Below are positions 7,273-16,000 of a stretch of 36,073 nt of DNA, piece after piece. Positions within the stretch are counted from its first letter, which is position 1. The number at the start of each line of letters is the position of its first letter. Source of the DNA: Subdoligranulum variabile (lineage in GTDB: Bacteria > Bacillota > Clostridia > Oscillospirales > Ruminococcaceae). The stretch spans positions 1 through 36,073 of the forward strand of contig QAKI01000035.1 in the NCBI GenBank assembly GCA_003343905.1, in the 5' to 3' direction. The notes under the pieces were generated by a model. The model had not been told where the DNA came from and did not search any database. It was given only the letters and a program-made list of their open reading frames with translations. Both the position numbers and the translations under genes were made by a program.

Positions 7273-8652
7273 ATGAATGTAAAATTAATTCTTGCGGGAT
7301 TTGCCGCCCTTTGCATGCTCTCTTCGTGTATCAAGGAGAGCGACGGCGGCCAGTCCCCGAATCCGCCGGGCGCTGCACAGGATGCGCGTGCCGGCATCAG
7401 GCTCCGGGTTCACGGAGAGCCTACGGACCCGCTGCGCGGGGAGACGGTCAAGACGATCGATGTGCTGGTGTTCGACGCGAACTCCACGCTGGAAGAGGTT
7501 ATGAGCTGTACGCCGGGAGATGCCGTGAACGGCGAGTTTCCGCTGGAGTTGAAATCGGGTCAGAAAACTTTCTTCGCGGTGCTGAACAATCCTGCTGCGG
7601 ACGCCATGGGCCACATCTCGTGGAGCGTAGGAGCGACGACGCTCGACGACTTCCGGAAATCGTCGTTCGAAGCGGCGCGGGGTAACGCGCAGGGCATCGG
7701 TCCGGATCTCTCGGTCTATAAAGACGGGGTCTTTATGATGCTCAGCGATGGGAAAGAGGTGCTTCTGGAGTCCGATCAGTTCCTGCGTGTGGAGCTTTCG
7801 TGCAACCGTCTGGGCTCCAAGGGCCAGATGCTCTGGAAGGACATACAACTCTCGCCGTCCTTCGTCGACAACGATATCAATCCGCGCAACGACGATATCG
7901 CGGATAATGACGGGGATCCGGTTTCGAAGGTCACGGAGCATCTGAGTCTGGATCAGACGGCCGGTTTCCAGTTGATGAACGTGCAGGGCACGATGTGGGT
8001 CGCGGCTCCTGCGGCCCCTGCGGAGGACGCCCCTCTGGGGGCTCTTCTTCCCTGGGCGGACTCCTACGGCAACGGATGGCTGACGGCCCGGACGGACAAT
8101 TACACGACTGCTTTGAACGAGTCGAGTTACGCCACCGAGAATATCGTGCCTTCGAACCCCAAGAAGAATCAGGTTACCTGCATGCTCGTCAAGGCGCAGG
8201 CGTTGTGGGACGGCCAGAAACCGGGTGCGCTCTACGCGATTATCAAGTTCACGGATGCAGCCAAGTCGTACCGGCATGTGGAGGAGTATCTGGGGGTCTA
8301 TAATAACAAGGCCGAGGCAGAGAAAAAGTTGGCGCAGCTTCAGGGCAATGCGGCGTTGAAGGATCTTGTGGATATCCGGGAATATAAGGACGGTATCGTT
8401 TACTACCGGGTGGACCTGCTGGATTGGGAGAAGGTCGAGCCGGGCAAAGACATGCAGGGGGCCGCCAGCATTCGGCGCAACAGCTTCTATCAGGTGAAGA
8501 TCGGCGACATCCTGAACCTGGGCTGGAACAACCCCGCGGACCTTGTGGACCCCGAGGACGACCGTCCGGTGTCGAACCCGTGGGTCGATGTTCAGGCTAC
8601 GATTACGGTCGCGGACTGGGTTACGATCGACCAAGAGGGGGAAATCGGTTAA
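7273..8652 (+). CDS. Mfa1-family fimbrial lipoprotein
   Basis: A 459-residue lipoprotein. I use the ATG at 7273 because it gives a clean signal peptide MNVKLILAGFAALCMLSSC with lipobox Cys19; an upstream ATG at 7228 would add 15 unlikely residues. The body has the fimbrillin pattern: an N-terminal beta domain (IRLRVHGEP, VKTIDVLVFDAN) and a C-terminal part with YYRVDL, IRRNSFYQVKI and a final VDVQATITVADW, as in Mfa1-type pilins. Type V pilins are exported as lipoproteins and trimmed after an Arg to start polymerisation. QDAR-AGIRL at Arg39 is a plausible trimming site. It is probably a structural subunit or accessory pilin; which one is unclear. Confidence 0.75.
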   Translation: MNVKLILAGFAALCMLSSCIKESDGGQSPNPPGAAQDARAGIRLRVHGEPTDPLRGETVKTIDVLVFDANSTLEEVMSCTPGDAVNGEFPLELKSGQKTFFAVLNNPAADAMGHISWSVGATTLDDFRKSSFEAARGNAQGIGPDLSVYKDGVFMMLSDGKEVLLESDQFLRVELSCNRLGSKGQMLWKDIQLSPSFVDNDINPRNDDIADNDGDPVSKVTEHLSLDQTAGFQLMNVQGTMWVAAPAAPAEDAPLGALLPWADSYGNGWLTARTDNYTTALNESSYATENIVPSNPKKNQVTCMLVKAQALWDGQKPGALYAIIKFTDAAKSYRHVEEYLGVYNNKAEAEKKLAQLQGNAALKDLVDIREYKDGIVYYRVDLLDWEKVEPGKDMQGAASIRRNSFYQVKIGDILNLGWNNPADLVDPEDDRPVSNPWVDVQATITVADWVTIDQEGEIG

Positions 8653-8673
8653 ATCATCTTATCTAAATCGACT

Positions 8674-9864
8674 ATGTTCAACAAAATAACACGACAGCAG
8701 AACGGCCTCCTGCTCCTTGTTCTGGGAGCTGCGGCCTTTCTTGGGAGCTGCGTGCGGGCGGACCGTGCGGACTGTGATTTTCCGCTGCGCCTGCGCTTCT
8801 CCTATACGGACAACGCTCCGGGCGTAGAGCTCTTTCAGGAGGAGGTTACCTCGCTGGACCTGTTCTTCTACGACGCAGCGAGCGGCCATCTGGTCGGCCA
8901 CGAAACGCTGCATGCGCTCCTTGCCCCGGAGTCGGGAGCCGCAGGCGCGGCGATCGGCCCGAAGTCCCTTTTCTCCGCCGCGGATGACGGCGGCAATACG
9001 GAGGGCGGCAATACCGAAGGCGGCGACACGGAAGGCGGCGATACGGAGGGCGGCGATACCGAAGGCGGCGACACGGAGGAGCCGCAGGAGGGGATCCTCG
9101 AGCCCCTGCCCCTGACCTACAGCCTGTCGCTCCCGCCGGGGCGTTATGACGTGGTAGCGTGGGGCGGCATCCGCGACCGCTACAAATTCGTTGCCACGCA
9201 CATGCTCGACGAGGCCTTCGTCTATGCCACGCGCGAGGCGGACAGCGACCAGACCCTTATCGCCCCGGGCGGTGAGAAGCTCTTCTACGGAACCCTGCGC
9301 GGGCTGGAGATCAACGGGCAGCTGGGCAAGGAGCAGGTTGTTCGCTTCGTCCAGAACACGAACAACATCCGCGTGGTGGTCACGGGCCTTACGGAGAACC
9401 ATCGCAAGCGTACGGAGGCATCGATCATCGCCCTGAACGGCGCCTATACCTTCTCGGACAACAGCCGCTTGGCGGCGATCCATGCGACCTACCAGCCCGT
9501 CGAGGGGGAGGTGGCGGGTGCCGTCCTGCGCGACTTCCGGATCCTGCGCCTCAAGCAGGGCGACGACTCCCGCCTGAAGGTGCGCGTGGCCCCCGATCAC
9601 ACGGTGCCGGCCGACCCGGCCGACCCGGATGCTCCGGAAGTCCCGGCCGATGCGGATAAGAGCTATACGATCTTCGACGGCAGCCTCACGGACCTGCTGC
9701 TGCTCTATCCCTTCGGGGATCTGGATGCGACCTCGGACTACACGATCGAGTTCCGCGTCGGGGCTCTGGGCGGCGGCGACGAGGACGACAAGAATACGGA
9801 GGCTCGGTTCTCGGTGCTTGTAAACGACTGGGTTGTGATCAAACAGGATACGGACCTGAACTGA
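8674..9864 (+). CDS. FimB/Mfa2-family fimbrial anchor lipoprotein
   Basis: A 396-residue lipoprotein with signal peptide and lipobox FLGSC (Cys26). The start of the mature part, RADCDFPLRLRFSYTDN followed by EEVTSLDLFFYD, is the hallmark of the FimB/Mfa2 family, which anchors type V pili to the outer membrane and limits their length. The C-terminal half ends with YTIEFRVGAL and a typical LVNDWVVIKQD. An acidic linker of GGNTE/GGDTE repeats (residues 106-135) interrupts the N-terminal domain. The gene lies 21 bp after the Mfa1-like gene, so they form one operon. Confidence 0.82.
   Translation: MFNKITRQQNGLLLLVLGAAAFLGSCVRADRADCDFPLRLRFSYTDNAPGVELFQEEVTSLDLFFYDAASGHLVGHETLHALLAPESGAAGAAIGPKSLFSAADDGGNTEGGNTEGGDTEGGDTEGGDTEGGDTEEPQEGILEPLPLTYSLSLPPGRYDVVAWGGIRDRYKFVATHMLDEAFVYATREADSDQTLIAPGGEKLFYGTLRGLEINGQLGKEQVVRFVQNTNNIRVVVTGLTENHRKRTEASIIALNGAYTFSDNSRLAAIHATYQPVEGEVAGAVLRDFRILRLKQGDDSRLKVRVAPDHTVPADPADPDAPEVPADADKSYTIFDGSLTDLLLLYPFGDLDATSDYTIEFRVGALGGGDEDDKNTEARFSVLVNDWVVIKQDTDLN
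8989..9078 (+). repeat. Six tandem 15-bp units encoding GGNTE/GGDTE
   Basis: The units follow ggcggcaatacggag with small third-base changes and encode two GGNTE and four GGDTE repeats in frame. Near-identity of units makes slippage likely. A change by whole units would only shorten or lengthen the linker, leaving the frame intact. Confidence 0.88.
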
Positions 9865-9880
9865 TCCGTATCGGACGGAT
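9864..9880 (+). other. Small hairpin before the major fimbrillin gene
   Basis: ATCCGT (9864-9869) pairs with ACGGAT (9875-9880) around a five-base loop at the stop codon of the Mfa2-like gene. It is followed by an A+T-rich leader up to the ATG at 9942. No T-run, so it is not a clear terminator. Confidence 0.35.
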
Positions 9881-9941
9881 GGAATACGAATAACCGATGT
9901 TTTATAAATAACTATTCTCAACATTTTTAACAGTTTTTATT

Positions 9942-11603
9942 ATGAAAGGAAAACAGATTTTAGCGGGAGCGCTCGCGCTGATGATGGCGTTGTCGTCCTG
10001 CACCAAGGAAAACGGGACCGAGGGTTCGGGCGGCGATTCCGGACAGGAGGTCGTGGAGGGGCTGAGCACCTATGCCTCGATCAGCATCTCGCAGTCGGCA
10101 CGTCCGGGCACCTATGCCGGTGGCGCTGAGGCCGAGGCGAAGGAAGGAACCATTAATAAGGCGACCGTGTTCGTCGTTTCGGCGGACGGTATAGTCCGTA
10201 AGAAGTTGGCTGTGGATACCCAGACCAATGCGACGGCGGCTTTTCAAACGACCACGGGAAAGAAGTATCTCTATGCCCTTGTAAACCTTCCCGACAAATT
10301 GCTGAAGGATATAGAGGAAGGTAAGACGAAATGGGAGGCGGTGCAGACGACCATGCAGGCTCTTATGACGTATGAAGCTTTCGAAATACTTATCGGCGGT
10401 GCGAATCCTGATGATCCTACTACTACCGGCTTCTGGATGTCGAACTTCTATGGTGTCGAGGGCGTGCAGCCGGTTGTCGTCGTGGAGGCCTCTGAAGCTG
10501 AGGTTAATTCTACTGATGATAAGACCAAAAAAAACAATTTCACCATCAATGTCGGCCGTATGGTCGCCAAGGTGAAACCGCAAATTACGGTAAACACGGC
10601 TAACTGTGGCGGTGTGCTTAGCAACATGCAGTACCGCATGCGTCAGTATCCCAAGTATATCTACTTGTTCCAGCAGTATCAGGCCGATGCAACCGCGCCC
10701 GGCGGCTTCCTCGATCAGGTGATGACGCCGTACTATTTCGCAATATGGCAGAAGTCTGACAAGCCTTTATGGACGGTGGATGATCCTACTAAGATTTCGA
10801 AACACGACTACTTCGAGGACGTGAAGAACACCGGTACTGCTGAAGCTCCTGTATATACGCCTGAGTTCAGCACGCTTGCTTATACAAAGGCAACAGACGC
10901 CGCCGAAAAGACGCCCGTGCCTTCCTATGTTACGGAGAACACGACCGAGGTGGGCGGCCAGAATAATATTAAGATCCGCAACAAGGGTACCTACCTTTCG
11001 ATCAAGGCTACGTTCAACCTCGAGAAGTCCGCAGGTAACGTATTCCTTACCGCCGATGGCAAGAAAGACGCTACCGCCTATACGGCTGGTACGACTTTCT
11101 ACCGTGTCGCCTATTACAACACCTCCGGTGAGATCGATCACTACTGCGGCGGACTTTATCTGGACAATACCAATAAACCGACGAAGGTCCTTGGCAAAAC
11201 CACCGGCTGGAACTGGGGCCAGAAGATCGAGTTCTTATCTAAAGATGAGGCTACGGCTGCCAACAAACCCGAGGGCGAGGCTAAAGGCGCTGAAGATATA
11301 GCAGGTACTGAGTGGCGTACAGGTGATACAGGTGCCGGTTACGAGTTAGTCGAGTACAAGGATGCCGTTTGCTACTACGGCATGTGGCTGTTCGACCAAG
11401 CTATGGGTGATAACCTTACGAAGAAATACTCCGTCTTGCGCAACCGCGAGTACGCTGTAAGCATCACCTCTGTTGCGGGTCTGGGCGACGCTAAGGAGGA
11501 CGACGTGGTGAACAAGCCGGATGATGTCGAGAGCGACTCCTATATGAAAGCTTTGATCACGGTCGAGCCGTGGGTGCCAGTCAGTGTCGAGGGCGGCATC
11601 TGA
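9942..11603 (+). CDS. Mfa1-family fimbrillin, presumed major pilin subunit
   Basis: A 553-residue lipoprotein, signal peptide MKGKQILAGALALMMALSSC with lipobox Cys20. The N-terminal domain (YASISISQSARPG, INKATVFVVSADG) and the C-terminal domain (FYRVAYYN, YSVLRNREYAVSITSVAGLG, ALITVEPWVPV) follow the Mfa1 type V pilin pattern. Several signs point to the major subunit: its own A+T-rich leader, A/T-ending codons mixed in the middle, and a very strong terminator directly after it, which would give it more transcript than the downstream tip genes. Major versus minor status is inference. An Arg at QSAR is a candidate maturation site, although the following Pro is unfavourable. Confidence 0.78.
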   Translation: MKGKQILAGALALMMALSSCTKENGTEGSGGDSGQEVVEGLSTYASISISQSARPGTYAGGAEAEAKEGTINKATVFVVSADGIVRKKLAVDTQTNATAAFQTTTGKKYLYALVNLPDKLLKDIEEGKTKWEAVQTTMQALMTYEAFEILIGGANPDDPTTTGFWMSNFYGVEGVQPVVVVEASEAEVNSTDDKTKKNNFTINVGRMVAKVKPQITVNTANCGGVLSNMQYRMRQYPKYIYLFQQYQADATAPGGFLDQVMTPYYFAIWQKSDKPLWTVDDPTKISKHDYFEDVKNTGTAEAPVYTPEFSTLAYTKATDAAEKTPVPSYVTENTTEVGGQNNIKIRNKGTYLSIKATFNLEKSAGNVFLTADGKKDATAYTAGTTFYRVAYYNTSGEIDHYCGGLYLDNTNKPTKVLGKTTGWNWGQKIEFLSKDEATAANKPEGEAKGAEDIAGTEWRTGDTGAGYELVEYKDAVCYYGMWLFDQAMGDNLTKKYSVLRNREYAVSITSVAGLGDAKEDDVVNKPDDVESDSYMKALITVEPWVPVSVEGGI

Positions 11604-12150
11604 TGCTTCCTGTCGCAGCATGATCCATTTTATCAAGAGAAACGATTAATGACCGGGGGCTGCCTCTCCTCGCAGGAGACGCGGGCAGCAGGGGCAGCCC
11701 CCTTTTTTTCAACAGGACGCATGCGCCGCCCCGCGCGGCGATGCACCGGAAGCGCAGGCACGAGGCCTGCGTCGGGAGCTCCCGAAGTGCGGGAGCCTCT
11801 ATATCGGGAAATCGGAGACGACAACGGCGCCGGAAAGGCATATCGCACGACGCCGGGCACAAGGGCCGTATCCGACCCATAAATCTACGGAGTTCGCACC
11901 GCCGCAAAGGGTGCGGATGCAGGTTTTTCCGGCTATACGCATATAAGGCGTGCGCCGATGTGCATCAAGGAGGAAAACACGCGGGGCGGCCTTCGCCGCA
12001 CCGACCAGATAACGAACACCGGACGCTTCGGGAGATGTTCCGCGGCCGCCCAGAGGGGCGGTTCCGAAGCGGCTGCCGGACCGGGGCGCATCCGCGCCGG
12101 CGGGTCCGGGAAGCGGACGAGTTAAGAAACCGAAAAGAAAAAGAAGAGTT
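11604..12150. other. 547-bp gap between fimbrillin and second Mfa2-like gene
   Basis: It begins with the terminator at 11655-11709. The rest is G+C-rich with several hairpins, among them CGCAGGC/GCCTGCG near 11752-11770, CTCCCG/CGGGAG near 11785-11800 and GCGGC/GCCGC near 11985-12000. Long frames exist on both strands but have composition unlike a protein (very Arg-rich). I found no consensus promoter, so how the tip genes are transcribed is unclear. Confidence 0.5.
11655..11709 (+). terminator. Strong rho-independent terminator after the major fimbrillin
   Basis: GGGGGCTGCC (11655-11664) pairs perfectly with GGCAGCCCCC (11693-11702), followed by seven T (11703-11709). The apical part can form a further hairpin. 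It should cut most transcripts after the fimbrillin, with partial readthrough to the tip genes. Confidence 0.9.
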
Positions 12151-13089
12151 TTGAAATGTAGTTTTTTTATAAGGGTGCTGATGTTCTTCGCCGTCCCGGT
12201 CCTCGTCGCCGGGTGCTCGGAGAAGGAGCGCGGGGAGCCGCGGGCTTCGGTGCTGCTGCACCTCTCCTATACGTTCAACACCGAGGAGCGGGACCTTTTC
12301 AGCGATGTCGCCGCAAGCGGCGACGTGCTGGTCTACCGCGGGGACGGCACGCTGTTGGAGCATCGTGCGATGACCCCGCGCGAGATCGCGGCGGCGGCCG
12401 TGCAGCTGTCGGTGCCCCGGGGCGACTCCTACACCGCGGTGGTGTGGGTGAATCTGGAGCGTGAGCTCTATGCGCTGCGCGACGAGCACCTTCTGTCGAC
12501 GATGTGCGTGGAGCCGCTCAGCCGGACGGGATACGTCGAGGGCGTGATGCCCGAGCTGCTGCACGGCGCCTGCGCCTTCACGACCGATGCGGAGGCGCCG
12601 CACGAGCGGAGCCTTCCGCTGCGGAGCCTGACCAACCGGGTTACCGTGATTCTGGACGGCGCGATGAACTGGACGCGTGCCGCAGGTACGCCCTATGAGC
12701 TGCAGATCGCAGGCACGGGGGGCGTCTACGGCTGGGATGCCGGGCCGCTGCCGGGCCGCGGGCTGATCTATCTTCCGGGTTACACGCCCGATTTTCCGGG
12801 CTACGACAAGGCGCTGGGTGCCACGTTCCACCTGCTGCACCTCACCCCGGAGGATGATTTTCGCCTGATCGTCTTCAACGGCCCGGATATTATCTATAAC
12901 CAGCCGCTCGTCGAGGTGCTCATGCAGAACCCCGCTATCGATAGCGGTGAGGAGCTGTGGCGTCACGGGTTCTATTACCTGCGCTTCGACAGCAACATGG
13001 AACTCGTCTACAACGGGGCGATGTCCCTGCACCCGGACGACTGCGGTGCGGATGCCCCAAGAACGGAAACAAAGCTAAATAATTTATAG
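12151..13089 (+). CDS. Second FimB/Mfa2-like fimbrial lipoprotein
   Basis: A 312-residue lipoprotein; the start is uncertain because the codon at 12151 is TTG, with GTG at 12175 and ATG at 12181 as alternatives. All give a hydrophobic signal and the lipobox VLVAGC (Cys22 from the TTG). The mature part, ASVLLHLSYTFNTEERDLFSDVAASGDVLVY, matches the FimB/Mfa2 pattern, as do YTAVVWVNL and the LPGRGLIYLPGY stretch. It lies seven bases upstream of the first giant adhesin, so it is probably coupled to it and may help attach or cap that protein. It is shorter than the first Mfa2-like protein. Confidence 0.68.
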   Translation: MKCSFFIRVLMFFAVPVLVAGCSEKERGEPRASVLLHLSYTFNTEERDLFSDVAASGDVLVYRGDGTLLEHRAMTPREIAAAAVQLSVPRGDSYTAVVWVNLERELYALRDEHLLSTMCVEPLSRTGYVEGVMPELLHGACAFTTDAEAPHERSLPLRSLTNRVTVILDGAMNWTRAAGTPYELQIAGTGGVYGWDAGPLPGRGLIYLPGYTPDFPGYDKALGATFHLLHLTPEDDFRLIVFNGPDIIYNQPLVEVLMQNPAIDSGEELWRHGFYYLRFDSNMELVYNGAMSLHPDDCGADAPRTETKLNNL

Positions 13090-13096
13090 TATCATT

Positions 13097-16000
13097 ATGA
13101 GATCACACCTGACGTTTTTCAACCATTTTCCGACCCGCCTTCTTCGGAACGCGCGCAGAGCGTTCCGTGCGGCGTCGATATTGTTGTGGGGTGCTGCCCT
13201 GTTCGCGGGCTGTACTTCGGACATTGAGGAGGGGCCCGGTCTTCAGCCGGAGCAGCCCGCCAGTGAGAATAAGCTGACGCTGAGCATCAGTATCCCCGAT
13301 GTCTCGGCCTCATCGCCGGGAACCTATGCCCTGACAACGGGCGAGGAGGGCTTCCAGGATGGACAGGACTCGTTCCATGTCTTGCTTTTCGGGAATCAGA
13401 CCAATGAAACAACGGATGCGAAGTACGAGTTCATGCAGTTCGTCGAGCCGAAGACGGACCCGTCGTCGACACCCGGCAGGCGCAACTTTACCATCGAGAT
13501 ACCCCTGACTGATCCGAATGATCCGGCTGCGCTGAAATACAAGTCCTATAAGGCGATGGTCATCGCCAACTATACGCTCGAAGATGGCGGCAGCGGCAAT
13601 CTCACGGAGCGCTGGGAGCGTTATCTTGAGAAGCATAAGGATTTTGCCGCGGCCCGGGAGAAGATTCAATTCTCGCAGGCCGGGACTTGGAATACGGCTG
13701 CGGGTACGAAGCGGTATCTTCCGCTGTATGGCGAATCTCCGGCCTTCGATGAGAAAGTCGCCCGCATTCCGAATATTGAAATGCGGCGTGCCGTGGCCCG
13801 TATCGACGTGGGGGTCAACATCGGCGGGGACACTCCCGCCGGCACCGGCGGCAAATATCCGGTTTACGACCTCAATAGCACCGCGTACAACGGAAACACG
13901 CATGCTGCGAACGGCGCGCAGTTCACGCTGCAGAGCGTCACGCTCTACAATGCGGCAGGCGCGGGTTATGTGGCGCATAACCGGGCGGCCGACCCGGATG
14001 CTGATGATCTGAGTTACTATGTCACACCGCTTCAGTCCGACGGGGTACCCTATGCATATAAGACGGAAACTGGGAAGACGAACATGTTCCGCCGGGAGAT
14101 CTATCTTCCGGAGACGCCCAACAAGTTCGACGACGACACGCGGGCGTTCTACATCGTCGTCGGCGGAGAGTACAACAACAGTGGCACGACCACCTACTAC
14201 CGCATCGATTTCTACAACCGCGAGGCGAACGGTGCCCCGGACGCTACGGGCGAAGGGTATGTGAAACCTACGAAGGATAACCGCTTCAACATCCTGCGCA
14301 ACAACGCCTATGTGATCAACATTCTGGAGGTGCGGGGTCCGGGCCATGCGACGGAAGAGATCGCTGCGCAATCGGAGCCCATCAACATGGAGGTGGACGT
14401 CCGCTCGTGGGACACCGGGGACAGCGACCTGGGGAACGTGGTTACGGACGGGCAGTACAACCTGTCGGTCAGCGCTACGCGGCTGCGCTACCACAGCGAC
14501 GGCACGGCGCAGGATCTGAAGGTCTTCACGAACTACCTGCTTGCGAACATGCCCGAAAAATCGGGCTGGGAGATGACGCTCAAAGAGCCTACATATCAGG
14601 ACAACATCAAGTTTTTCGACGATAACGGTCAACCGGTCGACTTCAAAGGGGAGGGTTACACCCTGAAGGGCGAGGCCGGCATCACGAAGACGCTGCACGT
14701 GGGTTTCGACCGCTTTGCCGTAGGGGATGCAGCAGACCAGATGGAGCGTACGGTTACGCTCGTTTTCACGGCAGGCCGCATGCGGCAGGAGGTGGAGCTG
14801 ATTCAGGACGTGAAGAACCTGAATACGCTGACGCTGACTCCGGATCTGCTCTCCTTCCCGAAGCGTCCGGCGGCCCACCAGCCGGTGATCGTGAAGAGTT
14901 CGCCTGCCGACGCCAAGTACTATGTAACATGGACCGACGATGGCGGTACTCTCCGCCGAATGAATATTTCGGACCCCGACGCCGTGCGTGAGGAAAAAAC
15001 CGATGCTCAGGGCAGCGTTATCTGGGAATCCTTGGGCGGATGGAATACAATTGAAAAATCGTTGCTTCCCGGGGGATTCGACTGCGCCGTGGATCACCAG
15101 AACGATCAGGATCCGAAGAAGACGTGCGTTGATCAAATCAAATTTTTCGAGAAAGCCGAAGACAACATGTTCTTGCTGTGCCCGTCGGATTGGGACACAC
15201 AGCATAATGCTGACGGCACAGACCCTACGCAGCCTCGCGACTGGAACTTCGTGGTCGAGGCCTATTGGGCCGACGGGCAAAACAAGTTCGAGGATACCCC
15301 GGGTGCGCAAGCTACGCTTCAGGTGGAGCAGACCCACGAGGAGCCGACGTGGGAAGTCGTGGATGCGAAAAGCGAGGGTGATATCGACTCGGCGCCAGTG
15401 CTCGAGAAGAATACCAAAACAGTTTCGGCGAAGACAACGAGTGTCACCGCATTTTTCCGCACGAATCCCCAGTACCCGTGGTACTTCGTTTCGAAGAGCG
15501 ACGAGGGCAACCTGAGCGGCAAGGAGTGGGTGACAAACTGGGATGCCTTCCGCGGCAAGACCTACCCCGGCAACAGCTCGCAGCCGATAACACTCACCGA
15601 GAACACCAACCTCCAGCCGCGCAGGGTGACCTTCCAGGCCAGTTCGCCGCAGGCGGGCTTCGACCGCGGTGCGGCGCAGCTGATCGTCGAGCAGGAGGCG
15701 GCCGGGCTGCTTCTGGAGCTGCAACCGGGCGTCGGCGTTACGAAGCTTGCCGAGGATGAGCACGACGTTACCACCGAGGCCGGTGAGACGATATCACGGG
15801 CCAGATATACGCTGGACTTCGGCTCGAAAAGCGCCTCGGATATGCACGGGCTGAACGTACGCGCCAACACCGGCTGGTGGTGGAAGTGGACCGATGGGAA
15901 CTTTACGGATAACTATCCCACGGACGACGCCCCGTCGAATCCCAACAACAAGTTCCAAGGCCTTGATGCCGCGACGACGTACGGCAAGGCGTACTTCGAA

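Noticed and set aside
11741..12154. 137-residue frame in the gap after the fimbrillin
   Set aside because: Extremely Arg/Gly/His-rich, no start signals, no motif; unlike the neighbouring proteins.
13310..15763. 817-residue minus-strand frame inside the first giant adhesin
   Set aside because: Long antisense frame without any recognisable motif opposite a gene with signal peptide and pilin-like domain; regarded as a shadow.
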